Below, in pieces: positions 37,200-49,544 of a stretch of 64,000 nt of DNA. The notes beneath the pieces are model-generated. The model was not told where the DNA came from and made no database searches. It saw only the letters and a program-made list of their open reading frames with translations. Position numbers and translations under genes: made by a program. The stretch comes from Mytilus trossulus (Eukaryota > Mollusca > Bivalvia > Mytilida > Mytilidae). The stretch spans positions 63,918,010-63,982,009 of the forward strand of contig NC_086382.1 in the NCBI RefSeq assembly GCF_036588685.1, given 5' to 3'. The first letter of the stretch is position 1. Every line of letters begins with the position of its first letter.

Positions 37200-38730
37200 T
37201 GCAAATATCTTTTTAAGTACTCTTAAAGTATAGATTTGTCATTGCAGTTCAGTACTGGCGAATAACTGGTAAAGGTAAATATTACGCAATGTCGTATATA
37301 TGTTTCCTAAGAGTTTTAGGAGTGATATTTGTTAGCATTAGTGTCTTTCAATAAAATTGTGCATGTTATTTTCTTCTATATGGCAAAGTAAAAATATGTA
37401 CTGACAAATATTATTCTGTTCTATTGTTCTGTATATAGTACTAAGTAGGGCTATGCCTAGTAGTAGACCAACTAAGTGTTTTATACTGTACAACAGTCAG
37501 TTCACAGAATCTACAAAAAATATCTTGTCATTGATATTACCAGTCAAAGCTAGTCAGATTTTGCTCTTCCCTCGACGATTCGTCTCATTTGAATAAAGAC
37601 ACAAGAAGGCAATCCGAGATGCGCATGTGTTTACTATACTATGGCAGACAAAACGTCCTCTATTCCCAAATGCAATAGAAAGGAACAAGCAATTGAATCC
37701 TAGATAAATTCATAAGTACCAAACATCAATATTTAACGAAACGAAACGATAATCAGTATGTTGTTTATGATTTCTGTTGATTAAAAACATTTAATTGTGT
37801 CGGTTATTATGGACTTTTCCTTTTGAATTTGCCATTGGTATAGTTTCTTACTTTATAGGTTTTAAAACAAGTGAGAATTGGATACCGCTAGATATCAAAT
37901 CGAATATAATGAACGAGCATTTAGCGAGTGTATCATTGCTATTTTAATGAAATAACGAGAGTTGGTATTAAGCGATGGCCAATTCTCACAAATTGTTGAG
38001 CCTCTTTGAGCAACACTCTCATTGTGTTATATTAAAAATTCCGCAAATGCAAATGATCGATCTAGTCAGACGTCATATGTCATGTTCCGATGTCAAACAT
38101 AAACATCCGTACAACTGTGTGGACGTCTCAGAATTTATTAATAGTTGACAAAAAAAATTGCAGATGAAAAGTATGAGCGTTTTGTACATTATAACAGAAT
38201 CAACATATCTCCGTTGTCATGCATGAAATAGACATGGTCTTAACCTTGTATGCGAAGTGAAATGTTTTAATATCGTCCCAAAATCCTGAATAATTCAATC
38301 AAACAAAGACAGATTTTTGTAGGTTTTATTTTGTTTTTGTTGCCCTTCGGTGTTGTTCCTTTGTTTTCCTGTCATCGTGCTTATAGTTGATGTTTTTCCC
38401 TTAATTTTAGTTTGTAACCAGAATTAGTTTTCACTCAATCAGTTTATGAATTGATAACACCGGTATACTTCTGTTGCCTGTATTTTCAATGTAAGAAACA
38501 TGACATTTGTTTTCCCTTTGTTTGTAGTGTTTCAGCTTTTAAATTTGCCATTAGATAAAGAACTTTTAGTTATGAACCTTTCTTGGCGATCGGTATATTT
38601 TCTTTTTTTCTTTTTCACATTTACCTATGACATATATTAAAGTGTGTGCAATTAAACAAATAAAATTGAAAAAAGTCTTAATTCCGTAAAGATAGTATAA
38701 AACATAACCAAAAAAAGAGCAAACACAAAA
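37200..38730. other. Intergenic AT-rich DNA
   Basis: No gene or clear repeat seen. Confidence 0.5.
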
Positions 38731-38734
38731 CCCC

Positions 38735-38870
38735 GAATCAGATAAAATGGGGAATGGAAATGAACAAAATGTCGACGAGATAACAACCCGACCAAAGGGC
38801 AGACAACAGTCTTCGGCCAACAACGGGTCAGCAACGCATCAAGCAAATACAGCATCCAGAGGTGAAACTC
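38735..38870 (-). repeat. Penelope-like 3' tail, short diverged copy
   Basis: Matches the last part of the tail (GGGGAATGGAAATG, ACAACCCGACCAAA, then a diverged stretch). It is much more decayed than the other copies. Confidence 0.5.
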
Positions 38871-38892
38871 AGCAGAACCTTGTTTTATATAT

Positions 38893-39072
38893 AGATTAGA
38901 TCGTTGATTTTCCTGCTTTAATGGTTTAACACTATATTCCAGGGGCCCTTTATTGCTTGTTATTCGATGTTAGCCAAGTCTCCCTGTTGAAGACCGTAAT
39001 TTGACCTAAAATGAATTATTTAAAAAAAATTTAGACTTGTCTTGTTGGCACTCAGGTAACATCTTCTTTTAT
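38893..39072 (+). repeat. Dispersed repeat D, copy 2
   Basis: Diverged copy of 18125-18312 (AGATTAGATCGTTGATTTTC, GTTGAAGACCGTAATTTGACC, CTTGTTGGCACTCAGGTAAC). Confidence 0.6.
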
Positions 39073-39694
39073 CTCTGATATGATCTGGTTTTGTTACAAT
39101 GTATTTCGTGATGAGGATTTGCCAAAATACGATTTTTGATTTCGACACATTTCCGTCAAAAACTTTGGTTTAAATGAACATAGTTTTGCGTTTAGATGCG
39201 TCGTTACTTCAGTAACTTTTTTTAAGCGAATAGTGGGAAAATATAATTGATATTCAGCACGAATTGGTGATTAACAATGTGTAACAATTTTCTTTCTAAA
39301 TTAAGTAAAAAGGATAGTAATTATAATATTAACATATACAATAATTAAAATAGTTCTGTTTCTCTGAAAGACAATTTTGATAATTTTTTTCAAAATGGTA
39401 TTGCTGTGAGGTCACTTAATTACATCAATGTTCCTAGCGATGGACACTACAGTGATTTACTGTTGAATTGTCCTCATTTTTAGGTAATACTCATGTAGCT
39501 AAGGCTATGGTTCACACACCAGCTCTGCGAAAAACCGATCAGGGTTCAAATAGTACCCCTTCATCTACTGAAAAGCAAAGTAAACATCACAAAAGAGTCT
39601 GACATGGACTCCGTAGCAGGAGTGATGTCTTGAGTACTGAAAATAATTGTTTTTTTTCAAATAATACTCTGCACTTACTTGCCTTAATATATGT

Positions 39695-40790
39695 GGGTTG
39701 AGATCGAAGTATCCTGATTTTCTGGAACTGATGGTGATGTATTATATACTTATATTTTTGGTATCAGAGACTGATGAATTTGACACTCTAGGGATGTCTG
39801 ATGGATATACGTTTTTTGCTAAGCCTAGAACAAGATTCAAAAAGAAGTCGGGTGGTTTAACTATTTGTTTTAAAAGTTTTGGAAATTTTCAAAATCTAAT
39901 TCTGAATTTGTACAGAAGTAGAATTGGAAAAAGTTTTAGTTGATTTTAATAAAAACTTGTTAATAGGCTGTATGTATTCTCAATCTGAAAGTACTAAGTA
40001 AATGAGGCGCTCTTATTTTTTATTATTTACTGTTCTCTAGCGTTTTTCAACAGTTACAAGAACTCAATGTTCTCGAATTTAACCCACTTTTTTGTGATGT
40101 CAATTGTGGTCTATGTTTTTGTGTTCATGCTTCAGTGAACTGTTTTCCTACACATTTCGATGATGATTGTAGTAGTCAGTGCGGTCAAACACGATGGGTC
40201 CCAGACGAGGAAAACCGGTTTTATTGAGACACTCGGCAGTGACGTTACGAAGATAGACGAGATATCAATGCAAAAACATATCCAAATTACTATTGATCAA
40301 TTATATTAGTATTTAAGTCATTAAATAAGAGCGATGTTTCAGATAATGATATTGATTATGAGGAATAAGCTAACAGCGTAAAAATCAAGGATGCAAATGA
40401 TATTATAGATCAGGAAATTACATATGACGAAATACTGTCAGCTGTTAAACAATTATGTAACGAGAATGCGCCAGGGGAACATGAGATTGTCAACGAATAT
40501 ATATAAAAATCATGGTGAAACAATTTTGAATAATAAAAAGTTATTCAATTTAGCTTTTGATTCTAGAATCGTTCAAAAAGCATGGCTTATTAGAATATAT
40601 CGATGAAAACACTGTGGATGGTCTGAAATTTATGAATAAAAAATTTACCGAGATATTTAATTTGTATATCAAGTTATTTAATCGTCTGTACGCCAATGAC
40701 ACAATATTGTAGCGGAGTCGGCAGAAGGGTAACAAAAACTTTTGATGTATTTGCGCAATATTGTTTTCAGTGGAAACTCATTGTAAATGT
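39695..40790 (+). mobile_element. Decayed LINE 4 with internal deletions
   Basis: The open stretch 39698-39943 resembles a LINE endonuclease: FLVSETDEFDTLGMSDGY, then FKKKSGGLTICFKS. Further on, INQEITYDEILSAVKQL and NENAPG (40410-40470) match the linker before RT. At about 40690-40790, YANDTI and AESAEG match the (Y)ADD-TI box and following helix. Most of the RT between these pieces is missing. Confidence 0.55.
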
Positions 40791-40964
40791 TTAAAAAAAA
40801 AAAAGCAATGTATGCTCTTGATTAGAAGATATAAAAATCTTATATATTATTTGATACATTGGTGGTTCTTTTTTTGACCTATTCCTCGGAGATATAGGGG
40901 TTTGAAAATAAAATTAATACTAAAAAACTACATCTACAATTTTGTAAGCGCAGCTTCCCTTTCA

Positions 40965-41250
40965 TAAATGTGACCTACCTAATAAGATTATTTACCGGAT
41001 CTCATAATCAACACGACAAGTGCCACATATGGAGTCGCATCTGCTTACCCTTCCAGAACACCTGAGATCAACTCTAGTTTTTGGTGGAGTTCGTGTTGTT
41101 TATTCTTTAGTTTTCTATGATGTGTCGTGTGTACTATTGTTTGCTGTTTGTCCTTTTCATTTTAAGTCATGGCGTTGTCAGTTGATTTTCGATATATGAA
41201 TTTGACTGTCCCTCTGGTATATGTCGTCCCTCTTTTTGAGTGTGATTATC
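40965..41250 (+). repeat. Dispersed repeat B, copy 2
   Basis: Longest copy: ATTTACCGGATC, GTGCCACATATGGAG, TCTGCTTACCCTTCC, GTTCGTGTTG, then CATGGCGTTGTCAG and CGTCCCTCTTT. Confidence 0.65.
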
Positions 41251-41944
41251 TAGGCCGAATTTTATGGTGTTTGGGGAACTTGGAAGATTTCCACTTGTAC
41301 TGCAGATCAAGTTAAACATAGTGTGTTTTTGGCACAAGCTAGCAACAAATGATAAAAAACTATCGGGTAAACTGTATAAGTTACTTTTGTACATGCATCA
41401 TCATGAAGGTTATAATTGTAATTGGTTTAACTAGATGTTTGTAAAATTTGTGCTTAATGATTGTTGCTTTTGTGAACGATATAGCATTCTGGGGCAAATT
41501 GAGTGAAGTCTAAGTTAGAAGTGTGTTTTGAGTTACAATTATAGTTACACTTTGAGTTGAAGCCACATTTGGAGTTAGAAGTGGAGATACAGTTCCAATT
41601 CGAGTTTGAAGCTCATTTCGATTTAATTTAAATAGAACTTGTTTTTATGATATGAGTTTTTTGCTTTAACTTTTTAAACAGGTGCTGAAGGGCTATCGAA
41701 CAGTGCGGGGGAAATAATTTCGTTTTTAGGAAAAAAAGTACACACACATACAAAGTTTTCTTGTTAAGGAAATGTTCCCTTTCCAATTATTGCAATTGCT
41801 ATTTTTTATAAATAAAATTACATGTATTACAAAAGAGAAGCAACATGTACCGAAGTGATAATCAAATAATACGTCGAAAACAAGCAGACAATTCATTTAT
41901 TATAAACGGTAAAAGACCCAAAGCTATATAACAGAATACAAACC

Positions 41945-42125
41945 ACAACATAGAATTCTCAAGACTGAGTAACACGTATAGTATAACAAACCTTAGGTGA
42001 TCTCATGTGCTCCAAGAGGTAAGCAGATCCTGTACCACATGCGACATTCACATCGTGTAGGTAATAAAATTCAAGGCAAGGTTGGCCTCTAATTAGGCAT
42101 GTCATGTTCGAGGAAACGACAATGG
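41945..42125 (-). repeat. Dispersed repeat B, copy 3 (decayed)
   Basis: GGTGATCTCATGTGCTCC and GGTAAGCAGATCCTGTACCACATG match the complement of the 5' part of repeat B. Confidence 0.5.
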
Positions 42126-42394
42126 GATTGAGACTTGGGATAGGCACTTAAAGAATATTAATGGTTAAACATGTTTGTGAGCATTAACAATTTCGTAACA
42201 GTTCATGATAATCAAAACCTTCAAAAATCAGTTGAAAAAAGGCTTACGTTTTTAAATGGATACAAATAGAATTACATCTAACAAAACAAAAGAGAGTACG
42301 TTTGATTGATTTTTGATTGTTGGTTGCTTAGTGTCCAGTGGCAAATATTTCATGCATATTCAGGACGAGAACAAGTTCAAAATGAATACAATAG

Positions 42395-43720
42395 GTAGGT
42401 TGATATGATAGACGCCATCTGGGATGATGGTCGGGGAAATTTGGACTGCCACTGGAAAATGAGTGTTTCTTGGATAGGGACATACATTTTGCCTTACAAC
42501 AGGCCACCTATGGACCCCTCAAAAGAGTTGTTGCAAGGGTTCTTAACGTGGCACTCTCTTTACACGAGGCATCGGATTTACCGTCCCCCCTTCTGACCGT
42601 ACGTGACTTGAACTTGATACATCCCGGACAGCTAAACGGACGCCCCACTTCGGCAAGCGTTTTACTGCCGGTCGGGAGAAGACCAAGTGACCATATGTCT
42701 ATACCCCAGTCACCCTTAGAGAGTACGTGGAAGGGTACTTATACCTCCAAATAAAGTGCAGATATAAGAGAAAACAAACTATATGCAATTTTTGAACAAG
42801 TGCAAAGCCAATACCAACCAATAAAATAAATCATTCTTCTAAGACAGAAATATCAATCGGTTGACATATACCATTCAACAGATATAGTGTTATGATGTCA
42901 GAGAAAAAATATAACCTTGTGCAATGTCAAGATAAAAGTATCGACAGAGTGTAGAGTCATGAATGTTGATTTGTAAATGAGAATAGTATTCAGTTTGATT
43001 TCAATTAATTGGATATATATTTCACACATTGATAAGTTTGCCCGGTTCGAATCTAATATTTCGTGCTCGGTAAACAACATCTTCGTAAAGTAAGTATGGA
43101 ATATCTTGTTACATTAGGTTTTCTAATTTTAGTTCAAGTTGTTGTATCCATGGATTAATTTAGTCAAGGTTTTAAGAATTTTTATGGTATTAACGAGATT
43201 ACATGCTTAATGATTTACCAGAACACATAGATACATTAAATCCAAAACGTCAAAACAGACATGGACATAGTTGACATAAGAAGATAACAATAGGTATTGT
43301 TTAATCAATCGATTAATCATATAAATGCAACTTATGCTGTTCTTTACTGAATTTGGTCATGCATTGCGATTCATGACAGTTCACGAATAAGACTGTTATC
43401 AAAGGGGCACATGTGGTGCCCATATGAATACCAACACCATGTCATCAAACTGTATTGCTGAAACGCTTATTAAGGAGAAAATTACCAGCATCGATTTCCT
43501 TATCCCAGTTAGTACATCGATATCATACTATTTTTGGTTTGTATAAACGTAGTTGCCGTGTAAACTCGTAATATCGGAATTTGAATATATACGATAAATT
43601 GACATGTGACAAAATAAATTCTGTTATTACATCCCTCTGAAGTACTACAACAGTACATGTTGTCACGTAGCTGTACTTTGTATAAAAAAAACTGATGGAC
43701 AAACAACCCATATCCTTTGT
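42395..43720. repeat. Repeat E, longer copy with a GC-rich head
   Basis: The first 330 bp (42395-42724) are much GC-richer than the surroundings and contain CGAGGCATCGGATTTACCGT and GGTCGGGAGAAGACCAAGTG. Two overlapping open frames of 63 and 94 codons there resemble no protein I know. The rest aligns with 18365-19480, which lacks the head. Confidence 0.5.
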
Positions 43721-44283
43721 TTTCTATTACATTAGCCTTACCTTACCGCTATATCTTAAGTTCTGTGTGTTGAACAGGTGCTTTGGGTGGCGGTGCTCAT
43801 TATTTCCATTGGCACTGTGTCTGTGTATCCCATCATTACAATTTATCCATGAATTTTGGATCATCCTTCCACCATTGCACATTTTTTACATATATGAATA
43901 TCGATAAAGATTATATTTGCAATCCGCAGCAACACCTCCCGACATTTTAAAAGTTATATATGTTATAATTAAAAGTTCATGGCGATGTTTATCAATGTTA
44001 AAACAAGTCTTTCCACACGGGATTTTGCGTTAATAAAAACGACGCTTTATCTTAAATCTAAAATATCCTCACTATCACAACCGAAATATATAGAGCGGGT
44101 TTGCCTAAATGGTTAAACACGTATCTACAGTTCAATGTTTCTATAGAAAGTTTGCTCTTTTTGAAAATCTAAAAATTCAATATTCACACGGAATTGCTAT
44201 ATCGTGATAAAAAAATATGTACCTATACGATAAAATCAAAAAGTATGTTCAGTAGTAAAAGAATTAACGGTTCCAATTTTTGT

Positions 44284-44330
44284 TGCACCAGATGCGCATT
44301 TCGACAATGCATGTCTCTTCCGTGATGCTC
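44284..44330 (-). ncRNA. Hammerhead ribozyme remnant 4 (variant with GACA stem II)
   Basis: The best preserved copy. On the minus strand: GCATCA, core CGGAAGA, stem II GACA/TGTC with a five-base loop, an intact GAAA, the ATGCGCAT mini stem III, C at the cleavage site, and TGGTGC to close stem I. Only core position 4 (G in place of U) departs from CUGANGA. A different subfamily from the others. Confidence 0.65.
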
Positions 44331-44454
44331 GTGGCCAAAATATTTGAAATCCAAAGCTTATATAAATACAGTAGGAATCTGTTGGCAAGACGGGGCTTTA
44401 AGACATAGAGTCAATGGTCTCCCTAACCTTCCCCCTCTCCATGCTTGTTATCTT

Positions 44455-45474
44455 GTATGCCTTGCATCTAAGTCTATTCGTCCAACAGTACATTTCTTTT
44501 CATGTACAGCTTGAAGAAAAGGTTTCTTGAGTGGTTTTCCAAACGGACTGCAGTGGCTGAGTTATACTTTTTAAAGTTGATGAGTTTTGCACTATCAAGA
44601 AGCATTTGCATTTGTTTTGGTATGTTCAAGTCCTGTAATCTTGTGGTGTTATTCATTTCATTCTGCTAGTTATCATTCACTTTTTTATCACTGTTCTATA
44701 AACGGAGTGCAACTTCTCGCATTGCAATACAAAATATTTTAGCGTTTCGTCTTGCAGTCCACAAAGCAGACAGGTTGGGTCTGTAGAATTGAATCCGTTT
44801 TGTTTGGAGTATAAAGGTTCCAGTAATAAGGCGTAATCTGGTAGGGTTATTGCTGTTGTCTAGTGCGGAGTGATTCTTATGTTTGAGGATTGGGTGAAGT
44901 TTTTCCTTAATGAGATTTTGATTGCTCAGGTACTTTAGTCCTAAGTATAGTTAAGGCATTTGTACAATTTAAGCGCTCAAGTATTTCATCACATGGTTTT
45001 TTATCAATGTGATCCACTGAGTTTTCTTTGTTGGAATGGCCAAGTAGGTGTTCGCTTCGTTGAGATCGTATAGACGTAGCAACTTGATGATGTTTATGAA
45101 CCAGCTATTACTATCCTCACTGCATACTGTCAGTTGTCTCCTGGCAAGCTTTTTCTCGGTAATTTCTTCTGAATGATGGCAGGCATTATTGTAGAAAGTA
45201 AGCGTCTTTATGTGAATTTGGGCTTCAATCGGGAGAATTCCTGTTTATAGACTGCTGTATCAGGGCATCTTGTTGGCAGTGATAATATGTGTAAAGGCGT
45301 CCTTTATTTTGGAAGATCTCATGTTGTTCAAGTGGCTTACCGGATGGAATTAGTAGTTTTATTCCGTAAAGTAGCACGGAAAGTATATACGTCTTGTAGA
45401 TGTGCAGTAGTGACTCAGGGTCCAGGCCATTGTGTCCATGAAAACCAGCTTTTAGTAGACTGTATGCACTCCTT
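44455..45474 (-). pseudogene. LINE 2 C-terminal region
   Basis: Heavily interrupted. Recognisable pieces in mixed frames: KKLARRQLTVCSEDSNSWF, PTRLRLITGTFILQTKR, and a final open stretch 44474-44656. The LITGTYILQ...R and following Cys-containing segment resemble the C-terminal zinc-knuckle region of other molluscan LINEs. Confidence 0.5.
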
Positions 45475-46285
45475 CATGCCTTTTGTATATTTTCGTTGGT
45501 GTTACTTTGTATATTGTTCTTTCGCTTTGTAATTCTGATGATCCCAAGATGTGTAGCCTGCTCAACATTAGACATAGGCGTGTTTCCCATCATCAGGTTG
45601 TCTTCTTTCAGTTTGGTGTTGTTTCTGTTACTGCTTATTTTAATTACCACACTCTTCTTTGGCTGCAGCTGGTATCCTTCTGAGTTGGCAAAGTCGAGGG
45701 CCATGTTGACCATAATTTGAGCATCAGCTGGTTGCATACTCAATATTGCGATGGAATCTGCACATCCGGTGTTATTTGTATTGCCATTCTCTATAGTCTT
45801 GCTGTAGGTTGTATCTTGGAAGTAGTCTAACAGAGCTCGAGGGCTGATGTATAATTTGTACAAGTCTGTACTCAGTATACCATCTTGCCTGACACTCATG
45901 CCTACTGTGCAGCGCTCCGGACCATTTTATTATACTTTCTGCGTGTTGATGAAGACTGTTGGAGATTGTCCATGTTCTGTCTTGAATCCCAGCATGATAT
46001 ACCCTAAGGAGAAGATGAAAGTGCACCACAGTGTCAAAGGCAGTTTTTACGTCCAGCAAGACAGCAAGATAACCGTTTTGCTTATTTTCAGGGATAATTC
46101 GGTACATTTCCTCCACAGGTACGGCTGCATTCTTTGGGTAGGATCCTTTGGTGAATCCTTTTTGAGTTTGGTTTTGCACCTTTGGATGTATCCTGTCTAT
46201 AATGATGTCCTCAGTTATCTTGCTTACTATGGGTAAACTAGTTATCCCTCGGTAGGTTAATGCATCGTTTTTGCTGACTTTGTTC
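45474..46285 (-). pseudogene. LINE 2 reverse transcriptase, central part
   Basis: Resumes directly after the inserted element with NDALTYRGITSLPIVSKI, then KGFTKG, LAVLLDVKTAFDTV (motif A with Asp) and, after a frameshift, RQDGILSTDLYKLYI (motif B region), GCADSIAILS (motif C, second Asp replaced by Ser) and NSEGYQLQPKKSVVI. The motif C change and the frameshift abolish polymerase activity. Confidence 0.7.
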
Positions 46286-46362
46286 CTAAGGGCATACGAT
46301 ACAGTTTTTATTCCGTATTTACAAGTTGATGAAAATTTGCATATATGCTATTTTTTACCTGA

Positions 46363-46942
46363 TTAAAGTCATAAGAAACGAGTGACCGGTGAAAAATATT
46401 GTTCTTCCAATTCTTGAACCAACGCATACAAACATCATAAACTTAGTCTTCTGTACTCGAATTTATCATTTTTTTCGTGTAAATTTCGTAAAATCGTCAA
46501 TTTGTTTTTCAATCGGTCAGTGTTGTTGTGAAAATATGGCAGGTAATTAAAGTTCGTGTTTTGAAGCCGAAGTTTAACGATTGTCACCTGTTTGTCAACA
46601 ATTGACGAAAAATAAACAAAAAAGCATGTAAATTGAGCACGTGTTTAACATGTAAATACAGATAATAGTTTATTTTAAGGATATCCATGCGTATTGTGGT
46701 CACCGGATTTTTACGAGATGGGTCACATTGAGGTCACCTTGCATACGGAAAATAAGTCGGGGGAATTGCTTGCTGGAAGGAAGCAATTCAAATAAAGTAA
46801 ACTTTTTCTAAATATGAATAAATTGAAGAATTTTCTTCAGAAAAAAGTATATGTACATAAGTTTTATAATGAAAACTATCCATTGAGTTATAAAAAACGT
46901 ATGCATTATTTTTTTTGGACTTGATGTTTCTTATGACTTTAA
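46363..46942. mobile_element. Second TTAA-flanked element nested in copy B
   Basis: Inverted termini AGTCATAAGAAAC between TTAA duplicates (46363-46366 and 46939-46942). Copy A has the unoccupied site GATTAAATCAAA at 6383-6394, which proves the insertion and its target. About 575 bp without an open frame. Confidence 0.8.
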
Positions 46943-47911
46943 ATCAAATATGTAATGAAACATATACCTTCATGTGCTACTTTTTAAGTTAAATGAGGTC
47001 GAAATTTTGTATACTTGTTCAAAATTCGGATTTGTGGTAGCATTTTCCTTTTCGAAAGAAAGACGTAACTTTTATGTTTTAAAAGATAAACACAAATTGT
47101 TTTTTGTAAAATAATTTGTAATTTCTGTATTTTATAAGTAATCTAAACATTTATGCCTTTTTTGTACAGAAATAACTCATATTTATCAAATGGTCATGCA
47201 TTGTGACAAAAAACCGTATAGTTTTACTGTATATTTATCAGAATTAAAACAAAATGCACTATATACAGTTTTATAAAATTTGGTCGACATAATCTCCATG
47301 AAAAATGAAACAAAATGTCGGTTTAAAATAATAGGGTTCCATGCATTCGTTTTCAAATGAAATAAGTAAAGGCAACAGTAGTATACCGCTGTTCAAATCT
47401 CATATATCCATGGACAAAAAAATAAATCGGGTTAACAAACTAAAACCGATGGAAACGCACTAAATAAAAGAGGAGAACAACGCCATAACACTAAAATGTA
47501 ACACACATAGACAAAGTCCCACGGGAATAACAAATATAACATGTATATTACATCAAAACCAAATACATAAATTTGGGATAGACAAGTACCGTGACACGTC
47601 TTATCGCAATGTGACTTTACATTCAGAAATAAGAGAAAACAAACGACACAACGTTATAATGTAATACACACAGAAACGAACTATAATATAACAATGGCCA
47701 TATTCCTTACTTCGTACAGGGCATTTTTAAAGGAAAATATGGTGGGTTGAACCTGGTTTTGTGACATGCCAAACCTCGCACTTGTATGGCCATGTGAAAT
47801 ATAACATCAAAATGACAACACAGGACTACAACATAAATAAGTTGATGAACACAATTAACAAAGAATCACACGAACAACAGCCAACAAAAGGTAACAAGTT
47901 CAAAATTTTAA

Positions 47912-47958
47912 TACGCCAGAAGTGCATTTTGTCCACACAAGACTTACGTGTGACGCCC
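47912..47958 (-). ncRNA. Hammerhead ribozyme remnant 5
   Basis: Minus strand GGCGTCA and TGGCGTA form stem I. Stem II GTC/GAC is present. The core is CACGTAA and the A-rich strand is CAAAA. Predicted inactive. It lies within tandem unit 1. Confidence 0.5.
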
Positions 47959-48965
47959 AGATACAAAAGTTTGAAAGCCGAAACAAGTACAAAGTTTAAC
48001 AGCATCGAGGACCAAAAGATCAAAAAGGTTGTGCCAAATACGGCTAGGGGTTTCTGTTAGTTACCAGAACATCCCTATTATTTAGAATAATTTATACTTT
48101 GGCAAACAGTAAATTTTATAAAATGACTAATCAAGATGTACATGATAAATAAGTTTTTTGTAAAATAATTTGTAATTTCTGTATTTTATAAGTAATCTAA
48201 ACATTTATGCCTTTTTTGTACAGAAATAACTCATATTTATCAAATGGTCATGCATTGTGACAAAAAACCGTATAGTTTTACTGTATATTTATCAGAATTA
48301 AAACAAAATGCACTATATACAGTTTTATAAAATTTGGTCGACATAATCTCCCTGAAAAATGAAACAAAATGTCGGTTTAAAATAATAGGGTTCCATGCAT
48401 TCGTTTTCAAATGAAATAAGTAAAGGCAACAGTAGTATACCGCTGTTCAAATCTCATATATCCATGGACAAAAAAATAAATCGGGTTAACAAACTAAAAC
48501 CGATGGAAACGCACTAAATAAAAGAGGAGAACAACGCCATAACACTAAAATGTAACACACATAGACAAAGTCCCACGGGAATAACAAATATAACATGTAT
48601 ATTACATCAAAACCAAATACATAAATTTGGGATAGACAAGTACCGTGACACGTCTTATCGCAATGTGACTTTACATTCAGAAATAAGAGAAAACAAACGA
48701 CACAACGTTATAATGTAATACACACAGAAACGAACTATAATATAACAATGGCCATATTCCTTACTTCGTACAGGGCATTTTTAAAGGAAAATATGGTGGG
48801 TTGAACCTGGTTTTGTGACATGCCAAACCTCGCACTTGTATGGCCATGTGAAATATAACATCAAAATGACAACACAGGACTACAACATAAATAAGTTGAT
48901 GAACACAATTAACAAAGAATCACACGAACAACAGCCAACAAAAGGTAACAAGTTCAAAATTTTAA

Positions 48966-49012
48966 TACGCCAGAAGTGCATTTTGTCCACACAAGACTTA
49001 CGTGTGACGCCC
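48966..49012 (-). ncRNA. Hammerhead ribozyme remnant 6 (tandem copy of remnant 5)
   Basis: Identical to remnant 5, displaced by 1054 bp by the tandem duplication. Confidence 0.5.
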
Positions 49013-49544
49013 AGATACAAAAGTTTGAAAGCCGAAACAAGTACAAAGTTTAACAGCATCGAGGACCAAAAGATCAAAAAGGTTGTGCCAAATACGGCTA
49101 GGGGTTTCTGTTAGTTACCAGAACATCCCTATTATTTAGAATAATTTATACTTTGGCAAACAGTAAATTTTATAAAATGACTAATCAAGATGTACATGAT
49201 AAATCTGAAGTATAACTAATTACAGGAAACAACTGAAATAGATTTACATAACCAGACATTTGAAACACAAAAGTAGACACATCTGAATAAGTTTAAACCT
49301 CAACGCCAAGTGACGTCATATTTGAAACTGTGATAAATGACCAAAAAAATGACGTCATTTGAATTGGTAAAACAGATCATCAAAAACTAAAAAATGACGT
49401 CACATTTGACATCAGTTTGAATGATAAAGATCAGTCGAAAAATTCATCTTTTCCCGGTATGTCACAGTTTGACGTAACTCAAATAACATTTTACGTTAGC
49501 AACGTCATTACATCCCCTGTAACTGTATCGTATGTCCTTAAATA

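Larger units (their letters stand above)
47099..49206. repeat. Recent tandem duplication, 2 x 1054 bp
   Basis: Unit 1 is 47099-48152 and unit 2 is 48153-49206. I saw one difference (CTCCATG at about 47294 against CTCCCTG). Each unit has 270 bp of the TTAA element, then a repeat with short internal motifs and a ribozyme remnant. A 99-codon open frame occurs in each (47761-48060 and 48815-49114) but resembles nothing I know and is probably chance. Confidence 0.9.
46286..49541. mobile_element. TTAA-flanked inverted-repeat element, copy B, carrying nested insertions
   Basis: The left end CTAAGGGCATACGATACAGTT and right end AACTGTATCGTATGTCCTTAA match copy A with one change in each terminal TTAA/TIR. 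The internal sequence aligns with copy A but is split by insertions at 46363-46942 and 47363-49412. The whole block sits inside the LINE at 44455-50990. Confidence 0.7.

Noticed and set aside
47761..49114. Two identical 99-residue frames as a duplicated gene
   Set aside because: They are duplicated only because of the 1054-bp tandem duplication, lie across a ribozyme-bearing repeat, and lack any recognised motif.
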